Shown: positions 22,303 to 33,675 of the stretch, in pieces | How the letters are laid out: each line of letters starts with the position of its first letter | Position numbering within the stretch: position 1 is the stretch's first letter | Assembly (NCBI RefSeq): GCF_024868665.1 | Contig: NC_079908.1 | Location: forward strand, 934,753-998,752 | Direction: 5' to 3' | Source of the DNA: Triplophysa rosa | Lineage: Eukaryota > Chordata > Actinopteri > Cypriniformes > Nemacheilidae | Length of the DNA: 64,000 nt | The notes under the pieces: generated by a model | The model's input: only the letters and a program-made list of their open reading frames with translations | Told to the model about the DNA's origin: nothing | Database searches by the model: none | Position numbers and translations under genes: made by a program

Positions 22303-22449
22303 GGAATAATTGACTCCGGTCCGTTCAATTATCGAAAGTTAATGCACACCCGAGGTGTAACGGCCACTCCGCTTCGCGTCGTGGCCGCATTACCACCTCG
22401 GGGTGTGCATTAACTTTCGATAATTGAACGGCCCGTCGTCAATTATTCC
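22303..22449. repeat. Near-perfect hairpin, about 65-bp arms, 13-base loop
   Basis: Left arm 22303-22367 ('ggaataattgact...cggccac') pairs with right arm 22381-22449; the loop is 'tccgcttcgcgtc'. It directly abuts the right end of the 793-bp element. Such a palindrome would extrude as a cruciform or fold in RNA. Confidence 0.9.
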
Positions 22450-23562
22450 TTACTTAAATCTACAGTAAGTTACTGGCAACCTGCTGCCAGCCAGTAAGAC
22501 TGTTATTTCTACAGAAATCTTAACAGTGTACTGATGCTGTCAACCAGGGCTGTAGCTACACAATTCTGGGCCCCCTGAAAAAATATTGATGTGCGCCCCC
22601 ACCACCCTCAAACTAATAGAGGGACATTTTATATCAAGTTTTATATCATATCACTTTGAAGCAGTCTATTAACATGTAACCGAAGATGGTAATGTTGTTG
22701 TAAACCCTTTTTAAAAGTTAAATGTTTATAAATGTTATATGAACTTATGACATATTGTCTTGAATAAATGCATGAAGACTTTAAACAAACTATTAAAAAA
22801 GGACTATTGTATGTTGATTGTTTGCTGCCTGCCCTGACCACTGCCTGAACTGTGTTTCTGATTTTCTGATTACCTTTGATGTTTATTAACCATCTACCCT
22901 GGTCACCCTTCCAGCACCCGCCATGGAATCCAGACACATCAGAACCTCAGTAGGTATTTACCGTGATCCGTTACACAGACTATGCTCTATTTTGAGGTCT
23001 TTGTGGTGGAATTTCTTCATTATAGTCAAGATGTGCCTGGTGACGATCAGTAAATTAAGTCCTGCATTAGAGTCAAAGCTATGGGATAGAGTGCCCTCTT
23101 GTGGATCTGCAGGGCACTCCAACAGGTGATCGTGACAGTATAACAGTCTTTTCAATCAGTCTATTATTAAATAACAGAGGTAAACATTAAGAAATTGAAA
23201 AGAATGCAGTCGTGTAAATAAATAAACAAACAAACAAACCACTTACATTTTCTGAAAATGTCTTAATGTTTGATTACAACAATATGCTATTGCATTATAT
23301 TATATGCACATCCGTGTGATACATTAAAATCCCTTTTTATCCCTGGATATTGTGAATCTGTCTGCGTTCCGCATCACTGGAATTATAGAGCCCTACTTGT
23401 TTAGGAATGTCTTGATAGACTGGGATACAGCAATTCTCTTTGTTCCTTTCTCCTTTTTATGACATTTCTGATTTTTACGCGACATTTTCAGTCACTCATT
23501 CTCCTGCTCTATAACTTCACCAACGCATACTTCAGCTGCTGCCTCAAGTACTCTGATACTAG
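22450..23562. other. Anonymous sequence
   Basis: No coding evidence. 'cagggctgtagctacacaat' near 22546 resembles a hAT-type terminus without a detectable partner. An AAAC microsatellite-like run lies at 23220-23240. Confidence 0.4.
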
Positions 23563-24298
23563 TGTCAGGGTTCTGGTAGACGGAGAGCACACCACGGAGG
23601 TAGATAAGAAAAGGAGTTTATTTCAAAAACAGGAATATCCAAAAACAGGTAAGTATTTCAAAAACAGGAATATCCAAAAACAGGTAAGTATTTCAAAAAA
23701 CAGGAATATCCAAAAACAATTAAGTATTTCAAAAAACAGGAATATCCAAAAACAGGTAAGTATTTCAAAAACAGGAATATCCAAAAACAGGTAAGTATTT
23801 CAAAAACAGGAATATCCAAAAACAGGTAAGTATTTCAAAAAACAGGAATATCCAAAAACAATTAAGTATTTCAAAAAACAGGAATATCCAAAAACAGGTA
23901 AGTATTTCAAAAACAGGAATATCCAAAAACAGGTAAGTATTTCAAAAACAGGTATATCCAAAAACAGGTAAGTATTTCAAAAACAGGTATATCCAAAAAC
24001 AGGTAAGTATTTCAAAAACAGGAATATCCAAAAACAGGTAAGTATTTCAAAAACAGGTAAGTATACTTATCGGGGTAAAGAATTGCAGTGAAGACAACAA
24101 GACTGAACAGGGAAGAACAAAAAGGTGCAAACTTAAATAGAATCCTGATGATGTGATGCAGGTGTGGACTAATCAAAAATGGTGGATGTGCGGTGCATGC
24201 TGGGAAACTGAGTTCAGAACTCCGGGGAGAGGGAACGGGTGAAGCGAGCTGGCGGTGACGACATGGGGGGCGTGGCCGGTGGTGCTGAAACCGTTACA
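23563..24298 (-). mobile_element. Solo LTR (736 bp) containing a 35-bp minisatellite
   Basis: On the minus strand it starts TGTAACGG and ends CCCTGACA, flanked by the 5-bp duplication actag (23558-23562 and 24299-24303). Minus-strand 'ctatttaag' is a TATA candidate. More than half of its length is a tandem array (23617-24066). No internal region remains. The family differs from the TGTCATG family. Confidence 0.85.
23617..24066 (+). repeat. Tandem array, 35-36 bp unit, about 12.5 copies
   Basis: Each unit is 'gtaagtatttcaaaaacagg' followed by 'aatatccaaaaacag'. Eleven unit junctions read CAGGTAAGTAT; two read CAATTAAGTAT. Units with six As (36 bp) accompany the CAATTAAG variants and recur in the same order, suggesting block duplication. 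CAGGTAAGTAT equals the vertebrate 5' splice-donor consensus on the plus strand, which is antisense to the LTR. Confidence 0.93.
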
Positions 24299-24303
24299 AC
24301 TAG

Positions 24304-25076
24304 AGCTAGATGCCAGACTTTCAGACTAAACTATTAACCATTTTGGGGGAGGGGGAATCACAATTATTTAGAAAACCATTTTCGCCAAATTGCTTGCTTT
24401 TGTGGCTTTCATTAAAATCTCATATATACAATTCATGAATTAAAATTATTTACAAAACAGGTGACTTTATAGTATAACTGAGCCTGGGCAGTGGGTGCCC
24501 CTATAATTGTCAAAACCTTTCTCGGCCCTGCTCTTAACTGCAACAATACCCAATTTTTGTCAAATGATAAGAAACTGCCGTATCTGTTAGGAGAAGACAA
24601 GGACTGCTGTGTGTTAGCTGCACAATAAGTCTGTGTCCTTCGAAGGCTGTACTTTAAGACCAATAGGCTTTTTCTACGCTTCCGGATATGCCCCCTAGCA
24701 TCCGTGAAAAAGGCCTATCTTGTCAGAGCAGTGCAACTGAGGGCTGCAGGGCTTGACATTAACACCCAACAACTCGCCAAATGGGGGTGGATTTCAGCGG
24801 TGGCAAGTAAGACAGTCACTCCTCACTAGTCATTTTGGTGGATTGAATATATATATTTTTCATTGCAGTTTTCTTAAAAGTCATGTGAAATAATAAACAA
24901 TGCACAATATGTGACACTACGAAACTACAACTCCAATGAATTCTCCCTGCACCCAGTGTTTGGTCATCGGAAAGCGCACTACCGACACACAAAACAGCGT
25001 GGTGGTGAAGTCCCTTGACCCTTGTTCTTGTCTTGAGAAGATGAAGATATTAGATGCGTCTTAATTCAAAGACTGC
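24304..25076. other. Anonymous sequence with a hAT-like end
   Basis: 'gggcttgacattaacaccca' near 24748 resembles a known hAT terminus; no matching partner was seen. No coding region. Confidence 0.35.
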
Positions 25077-25080
25077 GTAC

Positions 25081-25676
25081 TGTGAAGAACCGGTGCTCTC
25101 TCTGTCGGAATCACCTCCAGCACCATGGAGAGTGGCCCCAGGAAAGGCCATTAGAGAGGCTGATCAGGACCAGGGACAGCTCCGGGTAAGACAGGTGGAA
25201 GCTCTCTCCACTCTGACGAGGAGCCACAGGTGTGAACGGTCAGGTAATCACCCGGGGCATAAAAGAGAACAGAGAGAACACAGAAGGGAGAGCGCCAGGA
25301 AGACAGCGCTGAGGACCGAAGCACTGAGGGAGAGAGACCGAGACCGAGACCGAGAGACCGAGAGAGAGAGAGTGGACCAACCGTCCTAGAGAAGTGTTGG
25401 CCATATCCCAGCCAAGATTAGAAGAAAGGAACAAGGAACGGAGGAAGCATCAAGAGTAGGAGTCGTGAGTAACCGGTACTCCCCCAACTAACCTCTCTCT
25501 TCTGCTTCCCTTCCAGCCCGGAACTGAGCACACCAGATTCCCCAAGAAGAAGAAATACCCGAGTTGCAGTTTTTCCCCACACTCCCTTCCCTCTCCTTAT
25601 ATGAAATAAAGAATTTACGTTTCAGTTGGACTAAACTACTGACTCTTGCCTCGTATTTACATGTCAGGTCGTGACA
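25081..25676 (+). mobile_element. Solo LTR (596 bp)
   Basis: Begins TGTGAAGAACC, ends GTCGTGACA, flanked by gtac on both sides (25077-25080, 25677-25680). Promoter-like 'gggcataaaagag' near 25255 and AATAAA near 25607. It carries a purine-rich 'gagaccgagaccgag' run near 25336. Apart from the TG..TGACA ends it does not look like the TGTCATG family. Confidence 0.78.
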
Positions 25677-25861
25677 GTACTCTGGAGGTTGCACTTGTCG
25701 CCAGCATACGTCATCAAGGTTTATTATTTCAGGTTTTATTTCAGAAAGGCAACTGTTACTGTCATGAACGAGACCGGACTCAACTGCAGGGGTGAGAGAA
25801 AACAACTTCATTTAAATACGAGAGCAAAAAAAGGTCAAAGTAAATGGAAAGAGATTCTCTA

Positions 25862-26800
25862 GTTGGGACCGCGGTATGAGAGGGTGAAGTTAAAACGTTC
25901 GAAGAAGAGTGACCAGCGGGCCTGGTGCACACTCAGCCTCTTGGCCGAACGGATATACTTGAGGTTCCTGTGATCCGTCCAGACCAAGTAGGGTTGCGCT
26001 GCTCCCTGTGACGCCAGTTGCCCAAGGCCAGCCAGAATGCCAGCAGCTCTCGGTTCCTGATATCGTAGTTACGTTCAGCAGGGCTTAGGTGATGAGAAAA
26101 AAAGGCACCCGGATGTACCCTCACATGGGGGGAGTGCTGAGACAAGACCGCGCCTACTCCGACAGCCTTGATCTTTACCGGATCAGGTTTTATGCATTTG
26201 GGAGAGATAATTTGGCCAAGCAACATAACCGTATCTGCGTGGTATTCGCAATTCTCCGCCTTAACAAAGAGCTTATTTTCTAATAGGCACTGGAGGACCT
26301 GTCTGACGTGTTGGGTGTATTGCTGGAGAGAGGGAGAAAAAAATATGTCATCCAGGTACACGAAAACAAAAAGATTAAGCATTTCACCCAACACGGCATT
26401 GACGAGGCCCTGGAAGACGGCGGGAGCATTGGCCAGACCAAAAGGAAGCACCAAATACTCGTAATGGCCCCTTTGGGGTGTTTAACGCCATCTTCCACTC
26501 ATCCCCCTCGTGGATGTGTACAAGGTGGTACGCATTGCGGAGGTCTAGCTTGATAAAGACCCAGGCTTCCTGCAATAATTCAAAGTCAGAAGACATTAGA
26601 GATAAAGGTAACACCGCTGCCACCGCAGAGGGAGATGGCTCTCCACTCGAAGAGAGAGGTTGATAACTGCCTCGAGGTCCCAGGGCATCTCAAGGACGAT
26701 GTTACTGTTGAGACCCTCCAGGAGGCGGGCGTGCATCGCACCCTCATTCTAGTCAAAGGCGGCAGCGAGCGTCTTAAACCAGATGGCGTAGTTGGTGACT
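25862..26800 (-). pseudogene. Gag-RT-RNase H remnant of gypsy copy C
   Basis: The gag piece reads 'ARLLEGLNSNIVLEMPWD' after a TAG. RT reads '[19 protein letters not shown]', '[18 protein letters not shown]' and '[17 protein letters not shown]', with YLDD kept but a codon apparently lost after DDI. RNase H starts abruptly at '[12 protein letters not shown]' after a deletion and ends '[18 protein letters not shown]'. Several frame changes. Related to copies A and D. Confidence 0.87.
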
Positions 26801-27204
26801 GATGCTCTCCCATGAGTGAGTCGCGAATACCGCGCAGAATACCGCGGGGTACTGCGGAGAGCAGTCACTCTAAAAAAGGCAGGAGACAAAACAAGACAAG
26901 GCTCTGGAGTCTGACACAATGTGACACGAGGTAAGCAATAGCAAAAATAAACTTGAGAAGACTTGAACTATGGCAGGCAGGAAGGCGTGAAAAAAAACTC
27001 TGATCTGATCTCGTGATCTGACACGAGACAAGATAAACACGGGGAACAAGAAGAGGTAGCAACTAAGGAGGAATGTGAAACCGGTGCGAAAACTAATGAG
27101 GTAATGAATGGGGTAACAAGGAGAGAGGGGCAGAGCCATGCGGACACCGGGCACATGGCCAGCTGTCAAAACAATGTGCCATGACCTCGACAAAAACCAC
27201 ACGC

Positions 27205-27229
27205 ACACACACACACACACACGCATGTA

Positions 27230-27261
<32 letters not shown>

Positions 27262-27263
27262 CA
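27205..27263 (+). repeat. CA / CACG microsatellite
   Basis: (CA)n followed by (CGCA)n, about 58 bases, within the LTR of gypsy copy C. Confidence 0.95.
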
Positions 27264-27354
27264 CAGGGAACAAAAACCCGGGGATCAGACAGGGGACACA
27301 ACATGTTACAACTACAATATAATATAAATAAATTATGTATTATACCCCGTCACA

Positions 27355-27799
27355 CATAAAGCGTGGGAAATGTCCTATTGGTTGTTTGCACATGAAGTCA
27401 TGGCACTACGCGAAGTGCCAATGGATGGCAGGAAATGATTTTCTCCATAGGAATTCACTGTAACAAACTCAAAATCCCTATCTTTTGTGTAATTTTTGAC
27501 TGTTCAAATCGATTAAACCATGAAAGGTGTTTTTATTGTGTAGCAAAAGTTGATGTTCATGAAGGGGGGAAATGCAAGTATTGACTATTGATAAAAGTGG
27601 TTTGTAAACCTGAATCTGCGGTTGGGATGAGCCGAGCCGGGTGAGTTTCTAAAACCTTAACGAGGTTTAATGTACCTGAACAATGACCAGGTGAGCTCAA
27701 ATTTACTGCTCATACGCTCCTTTTTTACATTAAAAACATCACATCAATGCATGTTTTGAGAGTTGAATTAAGTTCCGCTGACTGATTTCAGGTAGTTTT
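27355..27799. other. Anonymous sequence
   Basis: No open frame or terminal repeat recognised. Confidence 0.5.
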
Positions 27800-27938
27800 C
27801 CTGTGGCTCAGTGGTTAGAGCATGGCGCTAACAATGCCAAGCTCATGGGTTCGATCCCAGGGGATTTGTCAGAAACAAAATGTATAGTGCAATGTAAGTC
27901 GCTTTGGATAAAAGCATCTGCCAAATGCATAAATGTAG
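27800..27938 (+). mobile_element. tRNA-derived SINE
   Basis: The head has an A-box-like 'tggctcagtggttagagc' and a B-box 'gggttcgatcc' (RNA polymerase III internal promoter). A short body leads to the L2-shared tail 'cgctttggataaaagcatct' and 'gccaaatgcataaatgtag'. A second copy lies at 44523-44670. The tail similarity implies mobilisation by an L2-type LINE. Confidence 0.88.
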
Positions 27939-28754
27939 TTGCATTCAGTCCGGCTGAATAGAATTGTTATTGTTGTTATGAATTGTATTATTGTTATTAT
28001 TAATATACTTCTATTCCAGATTAATATGCAAAGGCAAGTCCCGGGACCTGTCTTTCATAGACAGGATGGGCAATTTTTTTTGCTTTTTGTATGATGAAGA
28101 ATTTGCAGGATTATTGCATGTCTCTTGGCTTATTGTGAAGCACATATCAGTGCACAGTGCAGGTTAATAGGAGCCTTTTTTATTTCATGCAACTGTAAAG
28201 CAATAAATTGAGGGGGATTTAAACTGTGTGAATTGTCAGCCAGCAGGAGGCTGCAGTGAGTCTAATATTAGTTTATATAAGACTTATACACCACAAAAAC
28301 TAATGTTTATAAGCAAACGCCTCAGATCTGAATCCGTGAACAGGCTAAACTCATATCACCATGCAGCAAAAAATAAAACAAATAATAAAAAATTACAACG
28401 TTAAAGACAGTACCTTCTAAAAGTGCCGTGGTGCCTCTGATGTCAGATTATAAGAATAAAAATGTGAATCTTTTGGAAAATGTTAAGAGGTTTGGCAATA
28501 AATCTGACATGCGATTTTGTTAATCTGCTGCGTATGATGACAGGATACAGTCTGCAGTGTGTTCTAGGATCGTTTGTATTTATAATCCAATGGAAAGATA
28601 TGCTGTAATATAAAATATGACCATCTGTTTTTTTTTTAAGTAGTTGTAAAGATATACAGTATCTCATGACAGACATTACACTCATTTCAGATGTGTCTGT
28701 ATTCACACACCTTCTTATACTCTCAAATTAAGTCATTACAACAATAGATTCAAC
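27939..28754. other. Anonymous sequence
   Basis: AT-rich; no gene or terminal repeat pair recognised. Confidence 0.5.
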
Positions 28755-29095
28755 TTAAAGGGATAGTTCACACAAAAATAAAGATTCTGTCATGAATTAC
28801 ATGAACACAGAGAAAGATACTTGGAAGAATGCTATAACCACACAGTTCTTTGCCATCATTGACTGTCATAGGAATAATGACACTGGTAGTCAAAAGTGCC
28901 TCAGAACTGTTTGCTTTCCTGCATTCTTTAAATGATCTTCTTTTGTGTTCAACAGAACAAAGAAATTTATAAAGCATTTTTTTCTACTATGGTAGTCAAT
29001 GGTGGCCAAGAACTGTTTATGTTCATCAGAACAAAGAAATGTATACAGATTTGGAACAGCCCGAGGATGAGTAAATGATGACAGAATTTTTATTT
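28755..29095. mobile_element. Palindromic MITE copy 1
   Basis: Starts at TTAA with 'agggatagttcac' and ends '...gagtaaatgatgacagaatt'. Internal blocks 'gaacacagagaaagatac' and 'catcagaacaaagaaat' recur at 33331-33675 and 39680-40623. The arms are mutually complementary. No coding capacity. TTAA edges suggest a piggyBac- or Kolobok-type target. Confidence 0.72.
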
Positions 29096-29130
29096 TCGCG
29101 TTTTATTTACTGTTCCTGTAAATTCAAGCA

Positions 29131-29510
29131 CACTCGTTATCTTCCTTTGTTTGTCTCCCTTTAAAATGCCCTCGTGTTCATTGTCCTGTGCTCGTTCGTT
29201 GTGCTTTGTTCTTGTACTTGTGCTTGTTCCTGTGAGATGTACCACTGTGTTCCTGTACATGTTTTCTCCGCCAAAGTCAAGTCTTAGTAAGTGTTTAGTC
29301 TAGTGTTAGTTTTTTATAGTTTGTCAAGTGTTGTATTTAGTCTTGTTAGTTTAATGTAGACAGTTTATGTGCCTGTCTTCCCCTGTTATCGTGTCTTGTT
29401 TTCCCCATCGTGGGTTTTTGTTTTGTTCAATTGTTTATTAAAAGTCTTTTGTTTAACCCCTTCACTGCCGCTGCCTGCATTTGGGTTCTTCCACCACGCA
29501 AACCCTGACA
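29131..29510 (+). repeat. 5' LTR, left-truncated (gag-only copy 1)
   Basis: Matches 30983-31279 from 'tcgttatcttcctttgtttg' to '...cgcaaaccctgaca', and includes the 'catcgtgggtttttgttttg' block missing from the 3' LTR. Confidence 0.88.
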
Positions 29511-29544
29511 TGCCGAACGAGCCCTATTGAACCCAGCAGGCAGC

Positions 29545-30534
29545 ATGAAGGATTCACAGCCCTCCCTGCGGTCCCATCTGTTGTTCGGGATGCGTCAGAA
29601 GGACCCGGAGGTACGGATTTTCGCCTGGGACTTTTTGACAGTGGCAGTGGGGACGAGTTTCAATCAGGCCGAGCTGAAGGTTATTTTCAACAGCGGCCTC
29701 ATTGAACCCCTCACTGCCAGGGAGATGAGGATGCTGAAGCCGTTGGACTTCCGGGACATGGTGGATTACCTCGGCAACCGGGAATAAATCTGGTCTTCAC
29801 CTCGAGCCGGGTCCCCTCCTCCTTTGGCATCGATCCTAGAGGGAATTGCTCTGGGCGTGGTGGCCCTGGGGACCTCAGCACCTCTCACCTCAAGCTCCGC
29901 TGTTCCCGAACCTCCTTCCAGCTTCCGCGGCAAGCAAGGAAGGAGCGAGTCCTGGGGAACGTCGTCGGACTCCTCCAACCCGGAGCTAGCCGCGCCCCTT
30001 ACCGCTTCCCTGCAGCCGGCCACCAATCCGGTGGTCCGGTCTAAAAAGAAGAAGCCGAGGAAGGGGTCTCGGCATCCTGCCCAGCAGCTGGCGATACAGC
30101 CAGTACCCAGTCCGGCGCAGCCGGTGTCCAGTCTAGTGCCCAGTCCGGTGCAGCCGGCATTCCAGCCGGGACAGCCGGTGTCCAGTCCGGTGCAGCCGGT
30201 GTCCAGTCCAGTATCCAGTCCGGTGCAGCAGCCGGCGTCCCAGCCCGGTGCAGCCGGCATCCAGTCCGGTGCAGCAGCCGGCGTCCCAGCCGGCATCCAG
30301 TCCGGTGTCCAGTCCGGTGCAGCCGCAGTCCATTCCGGTGTCCTGTCCTGCCCAGCCGGTGCAGCAGCCGGCGCCCTAGCTGGTGCAGCCGGCCTTCCAG
30401 CCGGTGACTCAGCCGGTGACTCAGCCGGCAACGCAGCCGGTCCCCAGCCTTGTGCGGCCAGCCTTCCAGCTGGCGCCCAGCTTTGTCCCGCCGACGTTCC
30501 AGTCGGCAGTTCCCCCCAGGACTTCCCCCACTAA
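29545..30534 (+). pseudogene. Gag-like protein with Pro/Gln/Ser/Val repeat domain, copy 1
   Basis: ATG 29545 starts 'MKDSQPSLRSHLLFGMRQKD'; TAA 29785-29787 breaks the frame, which then runs on to TAA 30532-30534. Residues 1-80 align with the N-terminus of the 56581 protein: 'FNQAELKVIFNSGLIEPL' against 'FGETELKVIFNCCLTESL'. A basic 'RSKKKKPRKG' follows near 30040, then repeats built on VQPVSSP-like units (30085-30480). After a frameshift near 30520 the tail homology continues in another frame. Probably dead. Confidence 0.82.
30085..30480 (+). repeat. Coding minisatellite of gag-only copy 1
   Basis: Imperfect units of about 21 bases such as 'cagccggtgtccagtccggtg', all multiples of three. Clearly fewer units than in the copy at 57117-57720. 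Confidence 0.88.
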
Positions 30535-30788
30535 GTCCCCCAGAACTCCGCGCCCTCAAGCGCACTCAGGGACTAAGACTGCTCCCCCCATGAACTCTTG
30601 TTTTGTCCCACCCCCCCTCCCATGTTTGTTATTTTTATTGTCCCACCCAAACCCGTTTATCATTCTTGCTTGTTTGCCCCTAGTTATGTTTTCCATGTTT
30701 GTCTGGTTCTTGTCACTGTCCCAGTCTGTCTTGTCTTGTTAGTCAGCCCCTTGGTGAACACCTGGGGGTGTTCATTAAGGGGGGGGTC

Positions 30789-31279
30789 TATCATGGTCCT
30801 GCCTTCTTGTTCATGATTTTCTAGTCTTGTGGCAGGATCGTGACAGATCCCTTATGTTTAGTGTGAGAAAGTCATGGGTTGTTTACCTTTGACATCCCAT
30901 GTGCCTTCTCGTGTCTCGTCATTGGCCCCGCCCCTCTCGTTTCCCGTAGTGCTTCCCTGCCGTGTCTTATGTTCCTCACCTGCCCCTCGTTATCTTCCTT
31001 TGTTTTTCTCCATTTAAAATGCCCTCGTGTTCATTGTCCTGTGCTCGTTCGTTGTGCTTTGTTCTTGTACTTGTGCTTGTTCCTGTGAGATGTACCACTG
31101 TGTTCCTGTACATGTTTTCTCCGCCAAAGTCAAGTCTTAGTAAGTGTTTAGTCTAGTGTTAGTTTTTTATAGTTTGTCAAGTGTTGTATTTAGTCTTGTT
31201 AGTTTAATGTAGATCTTTTGTTTAACCCCTTCACTGCCGCTGCCAGCATTTGGTTTCTTCACCACGCAAACCCTGAACA
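30789..31279 (+). repeat. 3' LTR of gag-only copy 1
   Basis: Starts TATCATGG, with the normal TG mutated to TA, directly after a G-rich tract. It retains the 5' hairpin and 'ggccccgcccctc', and ends '...ccctgaaca' with an inserted A. About 100 bases are deleted near 31213. Confidence 0.85.
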
Positions 31280-31771
31280 GGAAAACTGTTTATGTGACAA
31301 GCCAGTGCGACTGCAGGTCAAAAATACGTTTTATAACATAAAGTGGAACTCTGCTAAAGGTGGCGAATCATCTATCATTAGTTTCCCTTAAAATTACAGC
31401 ACTTATAAAGCTACTAAGAACTTTTGGACCAGTATCAAAAAATCTTTTTCATCCTGTTCTAAAGATTGAAGCTAAGCCTCCTTGATATGCCTGGATGAAA
31501 TATTAAAGGCACATGCATATTTCACCAAAGTACATCATCATTTTGACCATATGAATGATTAATAGAGTTAAAGACTTTTTGCTCTAATTGCTCACTTAGC
31601 TGAATCAGCTAGGCAACCTTTTTTGTATCCTTTTAGTATGAATGGCATATTTATTTTTAAATATTACAATCAGACAGAGACTGATGTTTGTTGTTATACA
31701 CTGATATATATATTATAAAATATATATATAATATATATAATACATATATATAATCCACACATATAATAATA

Positions 31772-31810
<39 letters not shown>

Positions 31811-33330
31811 TGTATATGGACTGGAGAGTAACAAAATACATGTAACTTAGTTACGTATTTAAAATACAAAATTTGAGTAACTGTATTTCATTACAGTTAC
31901 TTTTTAAATGGTGGTAATCAAATTACAGTTACATCCGTTAAGTATTTTAGATTACCAAAGTGATTACTTGGAATTTCAATGGCATTTATTGCATTAAAAC
32001 TTTATATTAACTGTAACGGGCAATTCATGTAAACAGCAATCTGTGATTTTCTGACTCTGACATTCTGCAAAAGCATCCCAAACTACAGTTCTGCTCATTT
32101 TCCTGCCCCTTGCAGAATATGCAAAATTGGAATAATTTTAACAAAATGACAGGGATCTGGGTTCATAGAAATTGCATATTCATTTTATTTAGTACTGTTC
32201 TGAATAAGCTATTTCACGCAATAGAAGTTTTCATATACAAAGTACTCCATTACACAATTTGAGCCAATTTATACAAATTGTCACATAAAAAATTGACATA
32301 CCCTTGAAGCTTTAATGTCTGTGTGTACCTGAATGATCAACTACTGTTTTCATGTTTTGCGAGTCCCTTGTTTAAGTAATTTGTTTAGGTAATTGCAACT
32401 TTTTATCTCAGATTTCTTTTATCTCACAGTTCTGACTTTTTCTCAGAATTGCGAGTTCATAACTCACAAATCTGATTTATTTTCTTAGAATTGTGAGAGC
32501 TATACACTCACAATTGCATCTGTCAGTCCAAGGAGTGAAAAAACACTGACTTTTTTCTCAGAATTGCGAGCTTGAGAAAAATAATCTGAATTGTTATATA
32601 AAGCCAGAATTGCATGAAATAAACTTACTATACAAATGTCAAAATTGCGAGATCTAGCAATTGTGAGTTTTTCATGCAATTCTGATTTTATAACTTGCAA
32701 CTGCGAGTTTAAATCTCGCAATTCTGAAAAAACGAAATTTTATTTTTTTATTTAGTGATGGAAACAAGTTTCCACGAAACACAATGCAGCGTTCAGAGAA
32801 GGGGGTGAAAATGTTTAAACAGTGTAAAGATTTGTAAAGATGTGTAAAGATTTTTTATCTTTATTTTGTAAATAGATACTATTGATTATAGATATTATTT
32901 TTTCATGTAGTTCTGCCCTTCACATTAAGCATGTATAACCACATGTTTCCCAGAAGACAAAAGAAGTACATTTTGCCTCCAATTCAAAAAAGTTTACACA
33001 CCCCAGCTCTTAATGCATTGTGCTGCCTTTTTGAGAATCAGCATTTTTCCTTTTCTTTTTTCTAAGGTTGTGTGCTTTTTTGCTTTAAGATATATTGTGG
33101 AAAACTAATGTTGTTAAAAATAAAATGCAGAGGAAAACCAAGTCCTCTGTTTGGTGATCCCTGCTGTTACTGCTGAATTAAATATGAACATGAGTTACAG
33201 TAATCTGATGTATTTGTGTGGATGGAAAGAGTTTATTACCGCAGCTTTATTTCAGCATCCCTTGAGTATACTGTATCTAGTAGCATCTCTGAGCTCTTGT
33301 GAAACTCCAATTATGTAATACACATAATGT
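31280..33330. other. Repeat-rich AT sequence without genes
   Basis: (TA)n microsatellite at 31700-31810; a degenerate element with 'gagtaacaaaatacatgtaact' near 31827-31975; a cluster of 'aattgcgag' repeats at 32390-32735. The rest is anonymous. Confidence 0.6.
32390..32735. repeat. Imperfect palindromic repeat cluster (tctcAGAATTGCGAG motif)
   Basis: 'ctcagaattgcgag' and its complement 'ctcgcaattctga' occur repeatedly in both orientations across about 350 bases. Likely a fold-back or decayed tandem MITE. Confidence 0.65.
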
Positions 33331-33675
33331 GATACTTCACCCAAATATGTCAATTCTGTCATCATTTACTCACCTTCGAGTTGTTCCAAATGTGTATAAA
33401 TGTCTTTGTTCTGATGAACAAATGAAGAATGCTTATAACCAAACAGATCTTGCCCCCCATTGAATCCGATAGTAGGAAAAAAACAATGGCAGTCAAAAGT
33501 GCCCCAGGACTGTTTGCTGTCCTACATTCTTTAAGTAATTATGTAAAGTAATTGTTCCTACTATGTGAGTCAATGGGTGTTGAGATCTGTTTGGTTATAA
33601 GCACTCTTCCAAATATCTTTCTCTGTGTTCATCAGAACAAAGACATTTATACATTTTTGGGTGAAGTATCCCTAT
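33331..33675. mobile_element. Palindromic MITE copy 2
   Basis: Ends 'gatacttcacccaaat' and '...gggtgaagtatccc' are inverted. Shared internal blocks: 'cgagttgttccaaatgtgta', 'gttgagatctgtttggttat', 'cagtcaaaagtgcccc'. Same family as 28755-29095 and 39680-40623. Confidence 0.85.

Larger units (their letters stand above)
25862..27354 (-). mobile_element. Gypsy chromovirus fragment (copy C), rearranged
   Basis: On the minus strand the order is LTR (about 27354 to 26880), gag piece (about 26800 to 26624), RT piece (26623 to about 26060) and RNase H piece down to 25862. The LTR part matches the LTR at 37369-38098 ('ttgtcgag...atggc', 'ccatgtgc..ggtgtccg.atgg'). Between gag and RT the whole protease and early RT are missing. 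Integrase and the 3' LTR are absent. Confidence 0.85.
29131..31279 (+). mobile_element. Gag-only LTR element, TGTCATG family, copy 1 (degraded)
   Basis: The 5' LTR is truncated (29131-29510); then come leader, ORF with minisatellite, polypurine tract (about 30774-30788) and 3' LTR (30789-31279), which has lost about 100 bases near 31213. It is the same architecture as 55972-58617. No RT, RNase H or integrase is present. No target duplication because the left end is lost. Confidence 0.88.

Noticed and set aside
23617..24066. Regularly spaced repeats resembling a CRISPR array
   Set aside because: The spacing has no unique spacers: units are contiguous and near-identical, and the array lies in an LTR of a vertebrate genome.
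27800..27860. A tRNA gene
   Set aside because: A- and B-box-like sequences are present but there is no cloverleaf and the L2-type tail follows at once. It is a SINE head.
29766..30565. Antisense open frames of 174-221 codons over copy 1 of the gag-only element
   Set aside because: Same minisatellite artefact; no homology outside the repeats.
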